A stretch of 64,000 nt of DNA from Paenibacillus sp. Soil522 (lineage in GTDB: Bacteria > Bacillota > Bacilli > Paenibacillales > Paenibacillaceae): the NCBI RefSeq assembly GCF_001428245.1, contig NZ_LMRV01000077.1:120829-184828 (forward strand), in the 5' to 3' direction. Every line of letters starts with the position of its first letter. Position 1 is the first letter of the stretch. The notes beneath the pieces are model-generated. The model did not search any database and was not told where the DNA came from. It saw only the letters and a list, made by a program, of their open reading frames with translations. Shown piece after piece: positions 34,285 to 41,863 of the stretch. Position numbers and translations under genes: made by a program.

Positions 34285-36930
34285 TTGACGATGCAAACTT
34301 CCGTATTCTCATTGGATCAGCGGGCGATGGAGCTTATCGAGCGCAAGTTCCGCAAGAAGCTGCTGATCGCCGAGGCTAGAGCGGACGAGCTGTTCGGCGT
34401 CTTTCAGCAGGAGCTGACCGAAGAAGAGACTTGGGCGCTCAAATTTTTATTCGCGTATATGCCGGTGAACGATTTGGCCGATTATGACGGAAATTTATTT
34501 TTAAGCCATGTGCGCCGGACGCTGGACATTCGGAGGCAGGTGCCTTGGGGTGAGCGTGTGCCCGATCACCTGTTTCTGCATTTTGTACTGCCATACCGGG
34601 TCAATACGGAGAATATCGAGGATTCCCGCGGCATTTTGTACAGCGAATTGGCAGACCGGACTAAGCATTTGCCGATGGCGGATGCGATTCTGGAGACGAA
34701 CTACTGGTGTCATGAGAAGGCAGCCTACATTGGAAGCGATCTGCGGACGGTCTCGCCGCTGACGATGATCCGGAATGCGCGGGGGCGCTGCGGCGAGGAG
34801 TCGACGCTTACGGTTGCCGCGCTTCGGAGCATTGGGATTCCTGCCCGCCAAGTGTATACGCCGCGCTGGGCGCATTGTGACGATAATCACGCTTGGGTAG
34901 AAGCATGGGCCGACGGAGAGTGGTATTACATCGGCGCTTGCGAACCGGAACCGCTATTGAATCAAGGCTGGTTCAGTCCGCCTGCCCGGCGGGCGATGCT
35001 GATCAACACGCGGATTTCCGCGAATTACGAGGGACCAGAGGGCATCACGCTTGCCGAAGAATGGTTTACAGAAATCAATTTATTAGAAAGCTATGCGCCT
35101 ACCCGGACCATTACCGTACTTGTGAAGGACGAGCAGGGCCGGCCGATTAGCGGTGCCAATGTTTATTTCGAGTTATACAATATGGCTGAATTGTACCCGA
35201 TTGCTGTATTGCCGACAAACACGCAGGGCGAAGCCTCGTTCAAGACTGGACTCGGGGATATAGTGATCCGTGCAGTGAAGGATGGAAGATGGGGAGAAGA
35301 CAAGATCAATGCTGCTCACGGCGAGCCCATCGAGCTTGTTCTGGATCAGGCGCAGCAGCCGGATGGAACGGCAGACTTTGACATGGTTCCTCCGCCGGAA
35401 CGTAACGGAGAGGCTGCCGATCCGCTATCCGAGGAGAGGATTTTGCGGCATAACAGCCGTCTGGAGGAAGGTGCGAGGATTCGAAGCGGCTATGAACATA
35501 CATTTCTGGACGAGGAGCATGCTTCGAAGCTTGCCGAAGCTGCCGGTCTTCCGGCGGAGAGGGTGTGGGAGGTGCTGCGCAAGGCGCGCGGGAACAGCCG
35601 CGAGATCGCCGCTTTCCTGCGGGAGCGCTCCTCCGAATATGGAGAGTGGCCGCTGCTGCTGCTGGAGAGCATGAACGAGAAGGATCTTGTCGATACATTC
35701 CGCCGTGCACTCGATGATCATCTGACCGGTTCCCTATCGCAGCGCGGAGAGCTTCCGCAGAATATATTCATCCGGTATATCCTTTGCCCTCGTATCTTAT
35801 ATGAGATGATCATGCCCTATAAGCGGTTGTTCCAGGATTCGTTCACCGAAGTGGAATCAACAGCGTTCCGGGAAGATCCTTCCGAGCTTGTCCGAAGATT
35901 GGATAGGGAGTGGGAGCTATGGGAGGACCTTCCTAACTTGAAGGGCAAGGGAAACCCGGCAGGCACCTTCAAAATCAAGAAGGGAGACCGGATCTCCCTG
36001 GATATCCTGTTCGTTGCGGTCTGCCGCAGCCTTGGCATTCCGGCACGGCTGCATCCGAGCGAGCAGAAGCCGCAATTTATGATGAACGGCAGCTGGCAGG
36101 ATGCGTTATTCGCGCATGGAACGATGCCGCTGCAAACGGTGAAGAAAGATAACGGCTATTTGCGGCTTCTTCGGGATAACGAGCCTTCGGCTGAAGCTCC
36201 GGCTGCTTCGTACTCCGAAAATTTCACGATTGCCCGGCTGGAGAACGGAATTTATAAAACGCTGTTTTACCCTAGCGGAAAAACGGATGTATACGATGAA
36301 TCGTTCGAGGTTGAAGAGGGGTCATACCGAATGACATCGGGCATACGTTTGAAGGACGGCACGGTACGGGTGCGCTTTTCTTATTTCACGGTGCGAGCCG
36401 GGGAACAAACGGATATTCCTCTCACATTCCGCGAGGCGCTGCTAGAAATTCCTGTGCTTGGGACCATGTACCGAAACCATGCTCTCACTCTGCTGGACGG
36501 CTCCAATAAGACGATTGGAGAGCTGATCGGCATGAGCGGGGCAATTGTAGCCTGGATGGAGCCGGAACGCGAGCCAACCAAGCATTTGATCCGTGAAATC
36601 AGCGAGCTTGCCGGGCCGTTCGATGAGATCGGAGCTCCGATCGTTCTCGTTGCCGGAGATTCCGAGTGGGCCTCGTCGTTCGATCCTTCCCGTTATCCGC
36701 AGCTGCCGGCATGCACCCTAATTGTTCGGGACTCCGCATACGCTGCGTTACCGGGCTTTATATCCCAGCCGCCTGCTAGCGAAGCGGGGTTCCCGCATCT
36801 CTTCGTGCTTGACGGCCAAGACCAAATTCGTTACACAGCATCAGGATACAAGATCGGAACAGGAAAGGAAGCTTTCCGGATTTTAACCGGGATATATCAG
36901 CATTTTGCAGAACGGAGTGGTATAGAATGA
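34285..36930 (+). CDS. Transglutaminase-fold protein, possible peptide/glycopeptide amidase
   Basis: The 881-residue protein contains a transglutaminase-like core at about residues 150-235: catalytic Cys169 in ARGRCGEESTLTVAALRSIG, His202 in DNHAWVEAWADGEWYYIG, then ACEPEPLLNQGWF. An Ig-like segment follows (TRTITVLVKDEQGRPISGANVYFE, about 275-355). A second, degenerate copy lies at about 490-600, where KKGDRISLDILFVAVCRSLGIPARL aligns with the first core but has no Cys. The C-terminus is beta-rich with a redox-like tail (LIREISELAGPFDEIGAPIVLVAGD). This superfamily includes proteases, transglutaminases and peptide:N-glycanases; the third catalytic Asp is not obvious. TTG 34285 has AAGGAG 9 bases ahead. 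No signal peptide. Its stop overlaps the GH18 start. Confidence 0.8.
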   Translation: MTMQTSVFSLDQRAMELIERKFRKKLLIAEARADELFGVFQQELTEEETWALKFLFAYMPVNDLADYDGNLFLSHVRRTLDIRRQVPWGERVPDHLFLHFVLPYRVNTENIEDSRGILYSELADRTKHLPMADAILETNYWCHEKAAYIGSDLRTVSPLTMIRNARGRCGEESTLTVAALRSIGIPARQVYTPRWAHCDDNHAWVEAWADGEWYYIGACEPEPLLNQGWFSPPARRAMLINTRISANYEGPEGITLAEEWFTEINLLESYAPTRTITVLVKDEQGRPISGANVYFELYNMAELYPIAVLPTNTQGEASFKTGLGDIVIRAVKDGRWGEDKINAAHGEPIELVLDQAQQPDGTADFDMVPPPERNGEAADPLSEERILRHNSRLEEGARIRSGYEHTFLDEEHASKLAEAAGLPAERVWEVLRKARGNSREIAAFLRERSSEYGEWPLLLLESMNEKDLVDTFRRALDDHLTGSLSQRGELPQNIFIRYILCPRILYEMIMPYKRLFQDSFTEVESTAFREDPSELVRRLDREWELWEDLPNLKGKGNPAGTFKIKKGDRISLDILFVAVCRSLGIPARLHPSEQKPQFMMNGSWQDALFAHGTMPLQTVKKDNGYLRLLRDNEPSAEAPAASYSENFTIARLENGIYKTLFYPSGKTDVYDESFEVEEGSYRMTSGIRLKDGTVRVRFSYFTVRAGEQTDIPLTFREALLEIPVLGTMYRNHALTLLDGSNKTIGELIGMSGAIVAWMEPEREPTKHLIREISELAGPFDEIGAPIVLVAGDSEWASSFDPSRYPQLPACTLIVRDSAYAALPGFISQPPASEAGFPHLFVLDGQDQIRYTASGYKIGTGKEAFRILTGIYQHFAERSGIE

Positions 36931-37964
36931 CGAAGCGGAAATATATCGTGGCGGGCTACGCCGTCGATTCCAAGCTTCCTGACATAACGAGGGAAGATTT
37001 GTTGAAGTTAACTCATTTGAATGTAGCCTTTGGACATGTACGCGGCGATGAAATCGCCACGGATCATTTGAAGCATATGGATCTTCTTCAGAGCATTAAA
37101 CGCGAGAATCCTGAGCTTACGATTCTATTGTCCGTCGGCGGCTGGAGCGCTGGCGGGTTCTCTGAAGCCGCATCTGCCGAAGAGGGAAGAAAACGTATGG
37201 CTGATTCGGCGGTTCGCGTATTAACCGACCTTCCTTTCGATGGAATCGACCTGGATTGGGAATACCCCTGCTATGGGGAAGCCGGCATTGCTTCAAGTCC
37301 TGAGGATAAGAGGAATTTCACCTTGCTTCTAAAGACCATGCGGGAAGCATTGGACCGCAAAGGCGCGCATGACGGCCGGCATTACTTGCTTACTATTGCA
37401 GCAGGGGCCGATCAATATTATGTAGACGGTACGGAAATGGATCAAGTCCAGCAGTACTTGGATTTTGTTCAATTGATGACCTATGATATGCGCGGAGGAT
37501 TTCAAATTTTGACGGGACACCATACGAATCTGTATACACCGCCCGGAGATTTGTTCCGGATCAGTGTAGACGCCTCCGTTAACCTATTCATCCGTGCAGG
37601 CGTGCCGAAGGAGAAAATCGTTATCGGTGCGGCATTTTACTCCAGGATCTGGCATCAAGTTCCGGGCAATGGTAACGGGCTTCACCAAATGGCTGGAAGC
37701 ACCGGCGGGTATGGACCGGATTTCACAGCTCTTGCAGCAGAATACATCGATAAGAACGATTATATCCGTTACTGGGACAGCGAAGCCAAAGCGCCGTACC
37801 TCTATAACGGAAACAGCTTTATATCCTATGACGATGAACAATCGCTGCAGCATAAATGCGACTACATTAAGCGCGGCGGACTGGCCGGCATGATGTTTTG
37901 GGAGTACAGCTGCGACGGGACGTACCGGCTGCTTGACGCGATTTATGAAGGAATCATGGAGTAA
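36927..37964 (+). CDS. GH18 family glycosidase
   Basis: A 345-residue single-domain GH18 enzyme. It starts RKYIVAGYAVDSKLPDI, has LTILLSVGGWSAGGFSEA (the SxGG motif), and the catalytic DGIDLDWEYP with acid/base Glu112. Later FVQLMTYDMRGGF and GGLAGMMFWEYSCDGTYRLL complete the TIM barrel. GH18 enzymes cleave beta-1,4-GlcNAc bonds: chitinases, or endo-beta-N-acetylglucosaminidases acting on the chitobiose core of N-glycans. There is no signal peptide, so the substrate must come in through a transporter, which fits a glycan or chitooligosaccharide rather than polymeric chitin. ATG 36927 overlaps the preceding stop (ATGA), showing translational coupling. Confidence 0.93.
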   Translation: MTKRKYIVAGYAVDSKLPDITREDLLKLTHLNVAFGHVRGDEIATDHLKHMDLLQSIKRENPELTILLSVGGWSAGGFSEAASAEEGRKRMADSAVRVLTDLPFDGIDLDWEYPCYGEAGIASSPEDKRNFTLLLKTMREALDRKGAHDGRHYLLTIAAGADQYYVDGTEMDQVQQYLDFVQLMTYDMRGGFQILTGHHTNLYTPPGDLFRISVDASVNLFIRAGVPKEKIVIGAAFYSRIWHQVPGNGNGLHQMAGSTGGYGPDFTALAAEYIDKNDYIRYWDSEAKAPYLYNGNSFISYDDEQSLQHKCDYIKRGGLAGMMFWEYSCDGTYRLLDAIYEGIME

Positions 37965-38038
37965 AAAGCTTTAATATAAACGTAAAACAGCTGTCTCAGA
38001 AGCGGTAAGCCCGATTGAGTGGCAGCACGCTATGAGGA

Positions 38039-38080
38039 AATGGCGGTGCAGGAGGATAGTCCTGTACCGCCATTATTTGA
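38039..38080 (+). terminator. Terminator of the fucosidase/GH18 cassette
   Basis: AATGGCGGTGCAGGA (38039-38053) pairs with TCCTGTACCGCCATT (38060-38074) over 15 positions with one G-U pair, followed by ATTTG. The T tract is short. The interval 38081-38301 holds no supported gene. Confidence 0.7.
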
Positions 38081-38216
38081 TTTCGGCAGATAGCGCAGGG
38101 GTGAGGCACCGTTCCAGGTGCGGAGCGTTTACAAACAATGTATTATTCATATCCGCTAAACGTGTGGAACGAGCAAGCCTATTTTACGAAATACACTATC
38201 CTTTAACGCCGCAAGA

Positions 38217-38225
38217 CATATCCTA
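38217..38225 (+). promoter_or_regulatory. Possible sporulation sigma-E/K -10 element
   Basis: CATATCCTA fits the CATAnnnTA -10 pattern of mother-cell sigma factors and lies 77 bases before the GerPA/PF-like gene. No clear -35 element was found at the right distance, so this is suggestive only; mother-cell expression would match the GerP-like products. Confidence 0.3.
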
Positions 38226-38301
38226 ATAGTAAGGAAGATACTACCGGATTGGGTGTGAATCGATGCAAGAGTTTCAAGGTTAAGGAGAGGACTGAATAAC
38301 G

Positions 38302-38601
38302 ATGGCATATGGACGCCGTTCATCACGAGCTAAAGTAAATATCAAAATAAACAACATCAACGTCACAACGATGAGTGGTTCCGCCTCCTTTAACGTTGGA
38401 GACTTCGCAGTCATTGACCCGATTAGCAGTCAAAATTCTGACAACGACACTTTCAACAGCAACAGCAACAACAACTTAAGTAAGACTACGACCACTCAGC
38501 ATGGCGGAGCCGGTGCGTTCAATACCGGTAACAACAATAAGTTCAATACACCGTTTAACCGCATCAACGATCTTGGGAACGGCGGGAACGGGACTGTCTA
38601 G
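38302..38601 (+). CDS. GerPA/GerPF-like spore protein
   Basis: A 99-residue protein related to the GerPA/GerPF group: KINNINVTTMSGSASFNVGD corresponds to their N-terminal strand pattern, then VIDPISSQN and later GAGAFNTGNNN, the mark of the family. GerP proteins let germinants pass the spore coat. Unlike the usual 65-75-residue members it carries an Asn/Ser-rich insert (about residues 45-65). RBS GGAGAGGA precedes ATG 38302. It is followed after 13 bases by a second coat-type gene, so they form a pair. Confidence 0.7.
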   Translation: MAYGRRSSRAKVNIKINNINVTTMSGSASFNVGDFAVIDPISSQNSDNDTFNSNSNNNLSKTTTTQHGGAGAFNTGNNNKFNTPFNRINDLGNGGNGTV

Positions 38602-38614
38602 GAGGAAATTCAAA

Positions 38615-39439
38615 TTGAACGACTACCAATACCCTTATGCCCGATATCCACATACCTGCACCTACCCTTCCACCTATCCGTGCGTTTACCCGAATCCAAA
38701 CATGATACCCGCTTCCGGTGCGGCCATGCTCCAATCCATGCAGCATATGCAGTATGTTCAGCAGCAAACGCTGCAAGCCTTGCTCCATATGCAGCACCAG
38801 CTCGCCGATATGCAGTCCGCCGTGACGTACATGAGCCAGAACCGCCAGCCTTCCAATACGTACGTTCATAATGATTTTGAAAAATTTGAAATTATTCTCG
38901 ATTCCATCGATGTGGAAACACTCAGCGGCTCCATGCAGATCGGCTTATTCAACGGCTCATCGCCTGCCGGCGCCATACCGCCAATTATAACATCGACCAA
39001 TATAACGCCTCAGGGAAGTCAAGCCGGCGCTCAAGCTCCTGCTCTGCTTCCCGCTCCAGGCAGCGCTCCGATTACGGATATCACTCCGGCTCCGGAAGTA
39101 TCGCCTGCTCCGGGCATAACTCCTGCTGCGGAAACAGGCCCCATTCCGGGTGAATCGTCGGTTCCGGGGGAAGAATTCTTTCTCGGCAGTCCCCTTCCCG
39201 GCAGCGGCATTCCGCAGGGGGTTAGCATCCCGCCCGGCCTTCCGCTTCCGCCCAGCATTTCGCTCGAAACGCCCCCTGTTTCTCCGGGACCCCAACCGGC
39301 ATCCGTCATTATTCCGCCGGGAGCAACCTTCATTCCGCCCGGCATGACGCTGCCGCCCGGTTCGGTCGAAATCGCCCCGGGCATCGCCGTGCTGCCGCCG
39401 GGTACGATGCCGATTCCCGCCGGCTCAGAGGCCCGCTGA
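38615..39439 (+). CDS. GerPC-like spore protein with proline-rich PPG tail
   Basis: The 274-residue protein starts at TTG 38615, with AGGAGG (38600-38605) 9 bases ahead. Its N-terminus is Tyr/Pro-rich (NDYQYPYARYPHTCTYP), followed by a coiled-coil-like Gln/Met-rich helix (LQSMQHMQYVQQQTLQALLHM, about residues 35-70), and EKFEIILDSIDVETLSGSMQIGLF, which recalls the GerPC strand region. From about residue 130 to the end it is low-complexity Pro/Gly/Ile with repeated PPG blocks (VSIPPGLPLPPS, IIPPGATFIPPGMTLPPGS, VLPPGTMPIPAGS). It is probably a spore coat or outer-layer protein made with the preceding GerPA/PF-like protein. Confidence 0.6.
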   Translation: MNDYQYPYARYPHTCTYPSTYPCVYPNPNMIPASGAAMLQSMQHMQYVQQQTLQALLHMQHQLADMQSAVTYMSQNRQPSNTYVHNDFEKFEIILDSIDVETLSGSMQIGLFNGSSPAGAIPPIITSTNITPQGSQAGAQAPALLPAPGSAPITDITPAPEVSPAPGITPAAETGPIPGESSVPGEEFFLGSPLPGSGIPQGVSIPPGLPLPPSISLETPPVSPGPQPASVIIPPGATFIPPGMTLPPGSVEIAPGIAVLPPGTMPIPAGSEAR

Positions 39440-39479
39440 CCGCCGCAGGAAACGGGAGAGCAAGCCAAGGAAGAGAAAA

Positions 39480-39519
39480 GACACGGAACAAGGCGCTTAT
39501 GTTCGCCGGTTCCGTGTCC
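39480..39519. terminator. Inverted repeat between convergent genes
   Basis: GACACGGAAC...GTTCCGTGTC arms (39480-39489 and 39509-39518), extended by AGGCG/CGCC inside, lie between the stop of the PPG-tail gene and the stop of the minus-strand gene. There is no strong T tract, but the position suggests a shared terminator. Confidence 0.6.
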
Positions 39520-40065
39520 TTACTTCAAGGTCCGTTTAATCTCTTCCAGCCTTTGCTTCAAAAATTCCCGCTTTCTTTCCTTCAATTCTTCCTTTATCTG
39601 ATGCAGCAGCTCCGCGTCTTCCTCTCTTCGCGGATTCATCACATGCGGCTGAGGCGGACCTGGATTGACAGGCTCCGCGGCAGCGGTATTTTTGATGTGG
39701 CTTTTGTACAGTTCAAGCGCCGGCCGTTTCATGAGATCGAGCTCCGCGAACGGACTGCCTTGCTCCTTCAAATCATTTTTCCAATATTGGTACGTCCGCT
39801 CGTACAAGCTCTTCACTTCACTTTCGTTTAGCCAGCCCTTTCTTTGCCATTCGTCAATCGTCTCGTTGATCAAATACTGCTGAACGGCAAGCTTAATCTC
39901 CACATTCATAATTTGATCCTCGATCGTTCCGATCACTTTCTCCATCGGAGCAGCGGTACCCGGATCGCCGCCTGTGCGTTTTATGTTCCGCTTGGAATAG
40001 ACAGGCTTGCGTTTCTTGCTGGTGGCCTTTGTCTTATTCCGGCGTTTCGATTTATTCCTGCGCAT
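39520..40065 (-). CDS. Hypothetical basic protein, possibly spore-associated
   Basis: The 181-residue protein has a very basic N-terminus (MRRNKSKRRNKTKATSKKRK), a central helical region (GTIEDQIMNVEIKLAVQQYL, DEWQRKGWLNESEVKSLYER), a Pro-rich hinge (NPGPPQPHVMNPR) and a charged C-terminal helix (IKEELKERKREFLKQRLEEIK). I do not recognise the family. The layout (basic tail, helices) would suit nucleic-acid binding or a coat component. It converges with the GerP-like pair. Start ATG 40065 has GGAGCGAT on the minus strand. Confidence 0.6.
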   Translation of the reverse strand: MRRNKSKRRNKTKATSKKRKPVYSKRNIKRTGGDPGTAAPMEKVIGTIEDQIMNVEIKLAVQQYLINETIDEWQRKGWLNESEVKSLYERTYQYWKNDLKEQGSPFAELDLMKRPALELYKSHIKNTAAAEPVNPGPPQPHVMNPRREEDAELLHQIKEELKERKREFLKQRLEEIKRTLK

Positions 40066-40218
40066 TGATATCGCTCCTTCATGTGCATCATGCTGCCTGC
40101 TGCTCCATCATATGCCGGATGAAGAGCGACTCGTGACACGCATGTATACCGCCGGATCACATTAATGTCCGGCTACAGGGTGTCTTATTAATGTTAAATA
40201 TGTTTGAGATTTGATTGA

Positions 40219-40256
40219 CGCTTTGTTCTATATTGAGTGCAATATAGAACAAAGCG
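40219..40256. repeat. Perfect 17-bp inverted repeat
   Basis: CGCTTTGTTCTATATTG (40219-40235), a 4-base spacer AGTG, and CAATATAGAACAAAGCG (40240-40256) form a perfect 17-pair palindrome. There is no T tract, so it does not look like a terminator. It lies in a 480-base stretch (40066-40547) without a supported gene and could be an operator or a strong RNA hairpin. Confidence 0.8.
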
Positions 40257-40547
40257 ATAAATTGAAAATTTACCGTATTGACATTGGAAAGCTACAATGT
40301 GGTTCTCTTTTAACTATTAATAGGAAGAAAAAATGGAAAAAAATTTTTTATCAAATTGCGAAACAAGCCGTTTTCGGGGGCTGTCGTTATATGAGGACGG
40401 ATAATGTCATTATTTAGCGGAAGGAATGCTGCGTTTAATGGACAAAGTGTTTTTCTGGAATCCCTCTATCGATGAATCAAGGACCATTATTCACATGCTA
40501 ACTTAATTTAGAGCCTCGTTTCATGAACCGAAAGGGGGTGAAAAGCG

Positions 40548-40724
40548 CTGCTAAGCCATACCGCTATTAAATTCGAAACGCTAGTTAGCGGCAGCGGCCG
40601 CTTTCCTGGTCTAGGCCATGGCGTAGACGGCGTACCTGCAAATGAACGGGGCGATTTCCGAGGTCAAGGCGCAACGGATGGTACGTTCCCAGGCAAGGGA
40701 CCGACCCATGACCATAGGCCATAG
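40548..40724 (+). CDS. Possible small Gly-rich protein starting at CTG
   Basis: A 58-residue frame starts at CTG 40548, 7 to 8 bases after an excellent ribosome site (AAAGGGGGTG, 40531-40540); an in-frame TGA lies at 40539-40541, so no ATG, GTG or TTG start is possible upstream. The product would be LSHTAIKFETLVSGSGRFPG then a Gly/Asp-rich stretch with two similar blocks (RFPGLGHGVDG and TFPGKGPTHDH). CTG starts are rare. The GTG inside the ribosome site opens only a 10-codon frame. Not recognised; it may be a spore-related small protein or an artefact. Confidence 0.35.
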   Translation: MLSHTAIKFETLVSGSGRFPGLGHGVDGVPANERGDFRGQGATDGTFPGKGPTHDHRP

Positions 40725-40782
40725 CTCATGGTATTTACGGATATTAAATCTGCGCCGCAAAAGCCAAGTTAGCTTACAATCA

Positions 40783-41736
40783 CTACTGTCCCTTTAACTG
40801 GTCAACCGTACATTCGTTCCTATCCAAGTTAACAACTGCTTGAATGCTTGGGTGACGCATAGTCCCCCCAGGGGTAAACTCGAGGTATTCGACTTTGACT
40901 GTAAGTTCAGGCTTTACCCACCTAGCATCTTTGGACCTTTCTGGTTCATTAATGAAAGGCCTATGGGTTACTTGCATTTCCTTTATGTCTTCCGTTATTG
41001 TTGCCCAATCTCTTTGAGTTAATTTACCGGTACCCGCGTGGCCGATGTAAATCAATTCACGGTCATTTGTATAAATACCCAGCAATAGTGAGTTTACAAT
41101 GTTATGTCTAAAAGTGACCCCGCCTACAACGGCGTATAGGTCCCTCAGTACCTTCTGTTTTCTCCAACGCCCGTCTTTTCCATTGATGCTATAAGTACTG
41201 TGAAGGTCCTTAAAAATGACACCTTCCATTTGATGTTGTTTCATCAGATCGAATAAGGCTTTTCCATCATCAAAGTTTTGCACGATTTGAAGGTTATTTT
41301 GCGGAATAATAATTTTCTCAAGTAATGCCTGCCGATCTTCTAATGATCTGCCTGTCACCCAATCCCCGTTATAAAATAATACGTCAAAGATCATATAGGT
41401 AACTGGAATTCTAGCTAAAGACTGCTTGATTTTTTGAGCTTGTTTTAAGCTGTCCCTTCTCATAACTTCATGAAACGAAGGTTTACTTTGATCAAATGCA
41501 ATAATTTCTCCATCAAGTATAACAGAATGGGCTTTGCAGAATGCGCTTACGTCAAGAAGTTCGGGATACTGTAGAGTCCGTTCATTCATTCTCCGGTTGA
41601 ACAGTTTTATTCCGTTACCATCAAAATAAAGTAATACTCGGACTCCATCCCATTTGATTTGCGTCACCCAGTTATTTCCCTTGGGGGGGATAGACGTACG
41701 AATAGGCTCAAATGGATAAATAGGTTTTAGTTCCAT
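40783..41736 (-). CDS. ATP-dependent DNA ligase, LigD ligase-domain type
   Basis: The 317-residue protein is an ATP-dependent ligase of the kind found in bacterial LigD: motif I with the adenylated Lys28 in TQIKWDGVRVLLYFDG, RRMNERTLQYPEL, ILDGEIIAFD (motif III), YMIFDVLFYNG, MEGVIFKDL (motif IV) and WRKQKVLRDLYAVVGG (motif V), then an OB-fold with LTVKVEYLEFT. It seals DNA nicks or breaks with ATP. It lacks the primase and nuclease domains of full LigD, and no ku gene is in the window. Such stand-alone ligases occur in spore formers. AGGAGG lies 7 bases before ATG 41736 on the minus strand. Confidence 0.93.
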   Translation of the reverse strand: MELKPIYPFEPIRTSIPPKGNNWVTQIKWDGVRVLLYFDGNGIKLFNRRMNERTLQYPELLDVSAFCKAHSVILDGEIIAFDQSKPSFHEVMRRDSLKQAQKIKQSLARIPVTYMIFDVLFYNGDWVTGRSLEDRQALLEKIIIPQNNLQIVQNFDDGKALFDLMKQHQMEGVIFKDLHSTYSINGKDGRWRKQKVLRDLYAVVGGVTFRHNIVNSLLLGIYTNDRELIYIGHAGTGKLTQRDWATITEDIKEMQVTHRPFINEPERSKDARWVKPELTVKVEYLEFTPGGTMRHPSIQAVVNLDRNECTVDQLKGQ

Positions 41737-41863
41737 ATAAAGCCTCCTAAAATTTTATAGCTCAAGTTTGCCCATATATAGGCTGCAGCATAACAAGAAT
41801 CATTTCTGTCTATGTTTTGGAAAATTCGACCTCGCCTGTAACTCCAGCAGCAGTTGATGTTTT

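Noticed and set aside
40211..40417. 68-codon frame spanning the 17-bp inverted repeat
   Set aside because: Its first third is the palindrome itself, there is no ribosome site, and the product looks random and Lys-rich.
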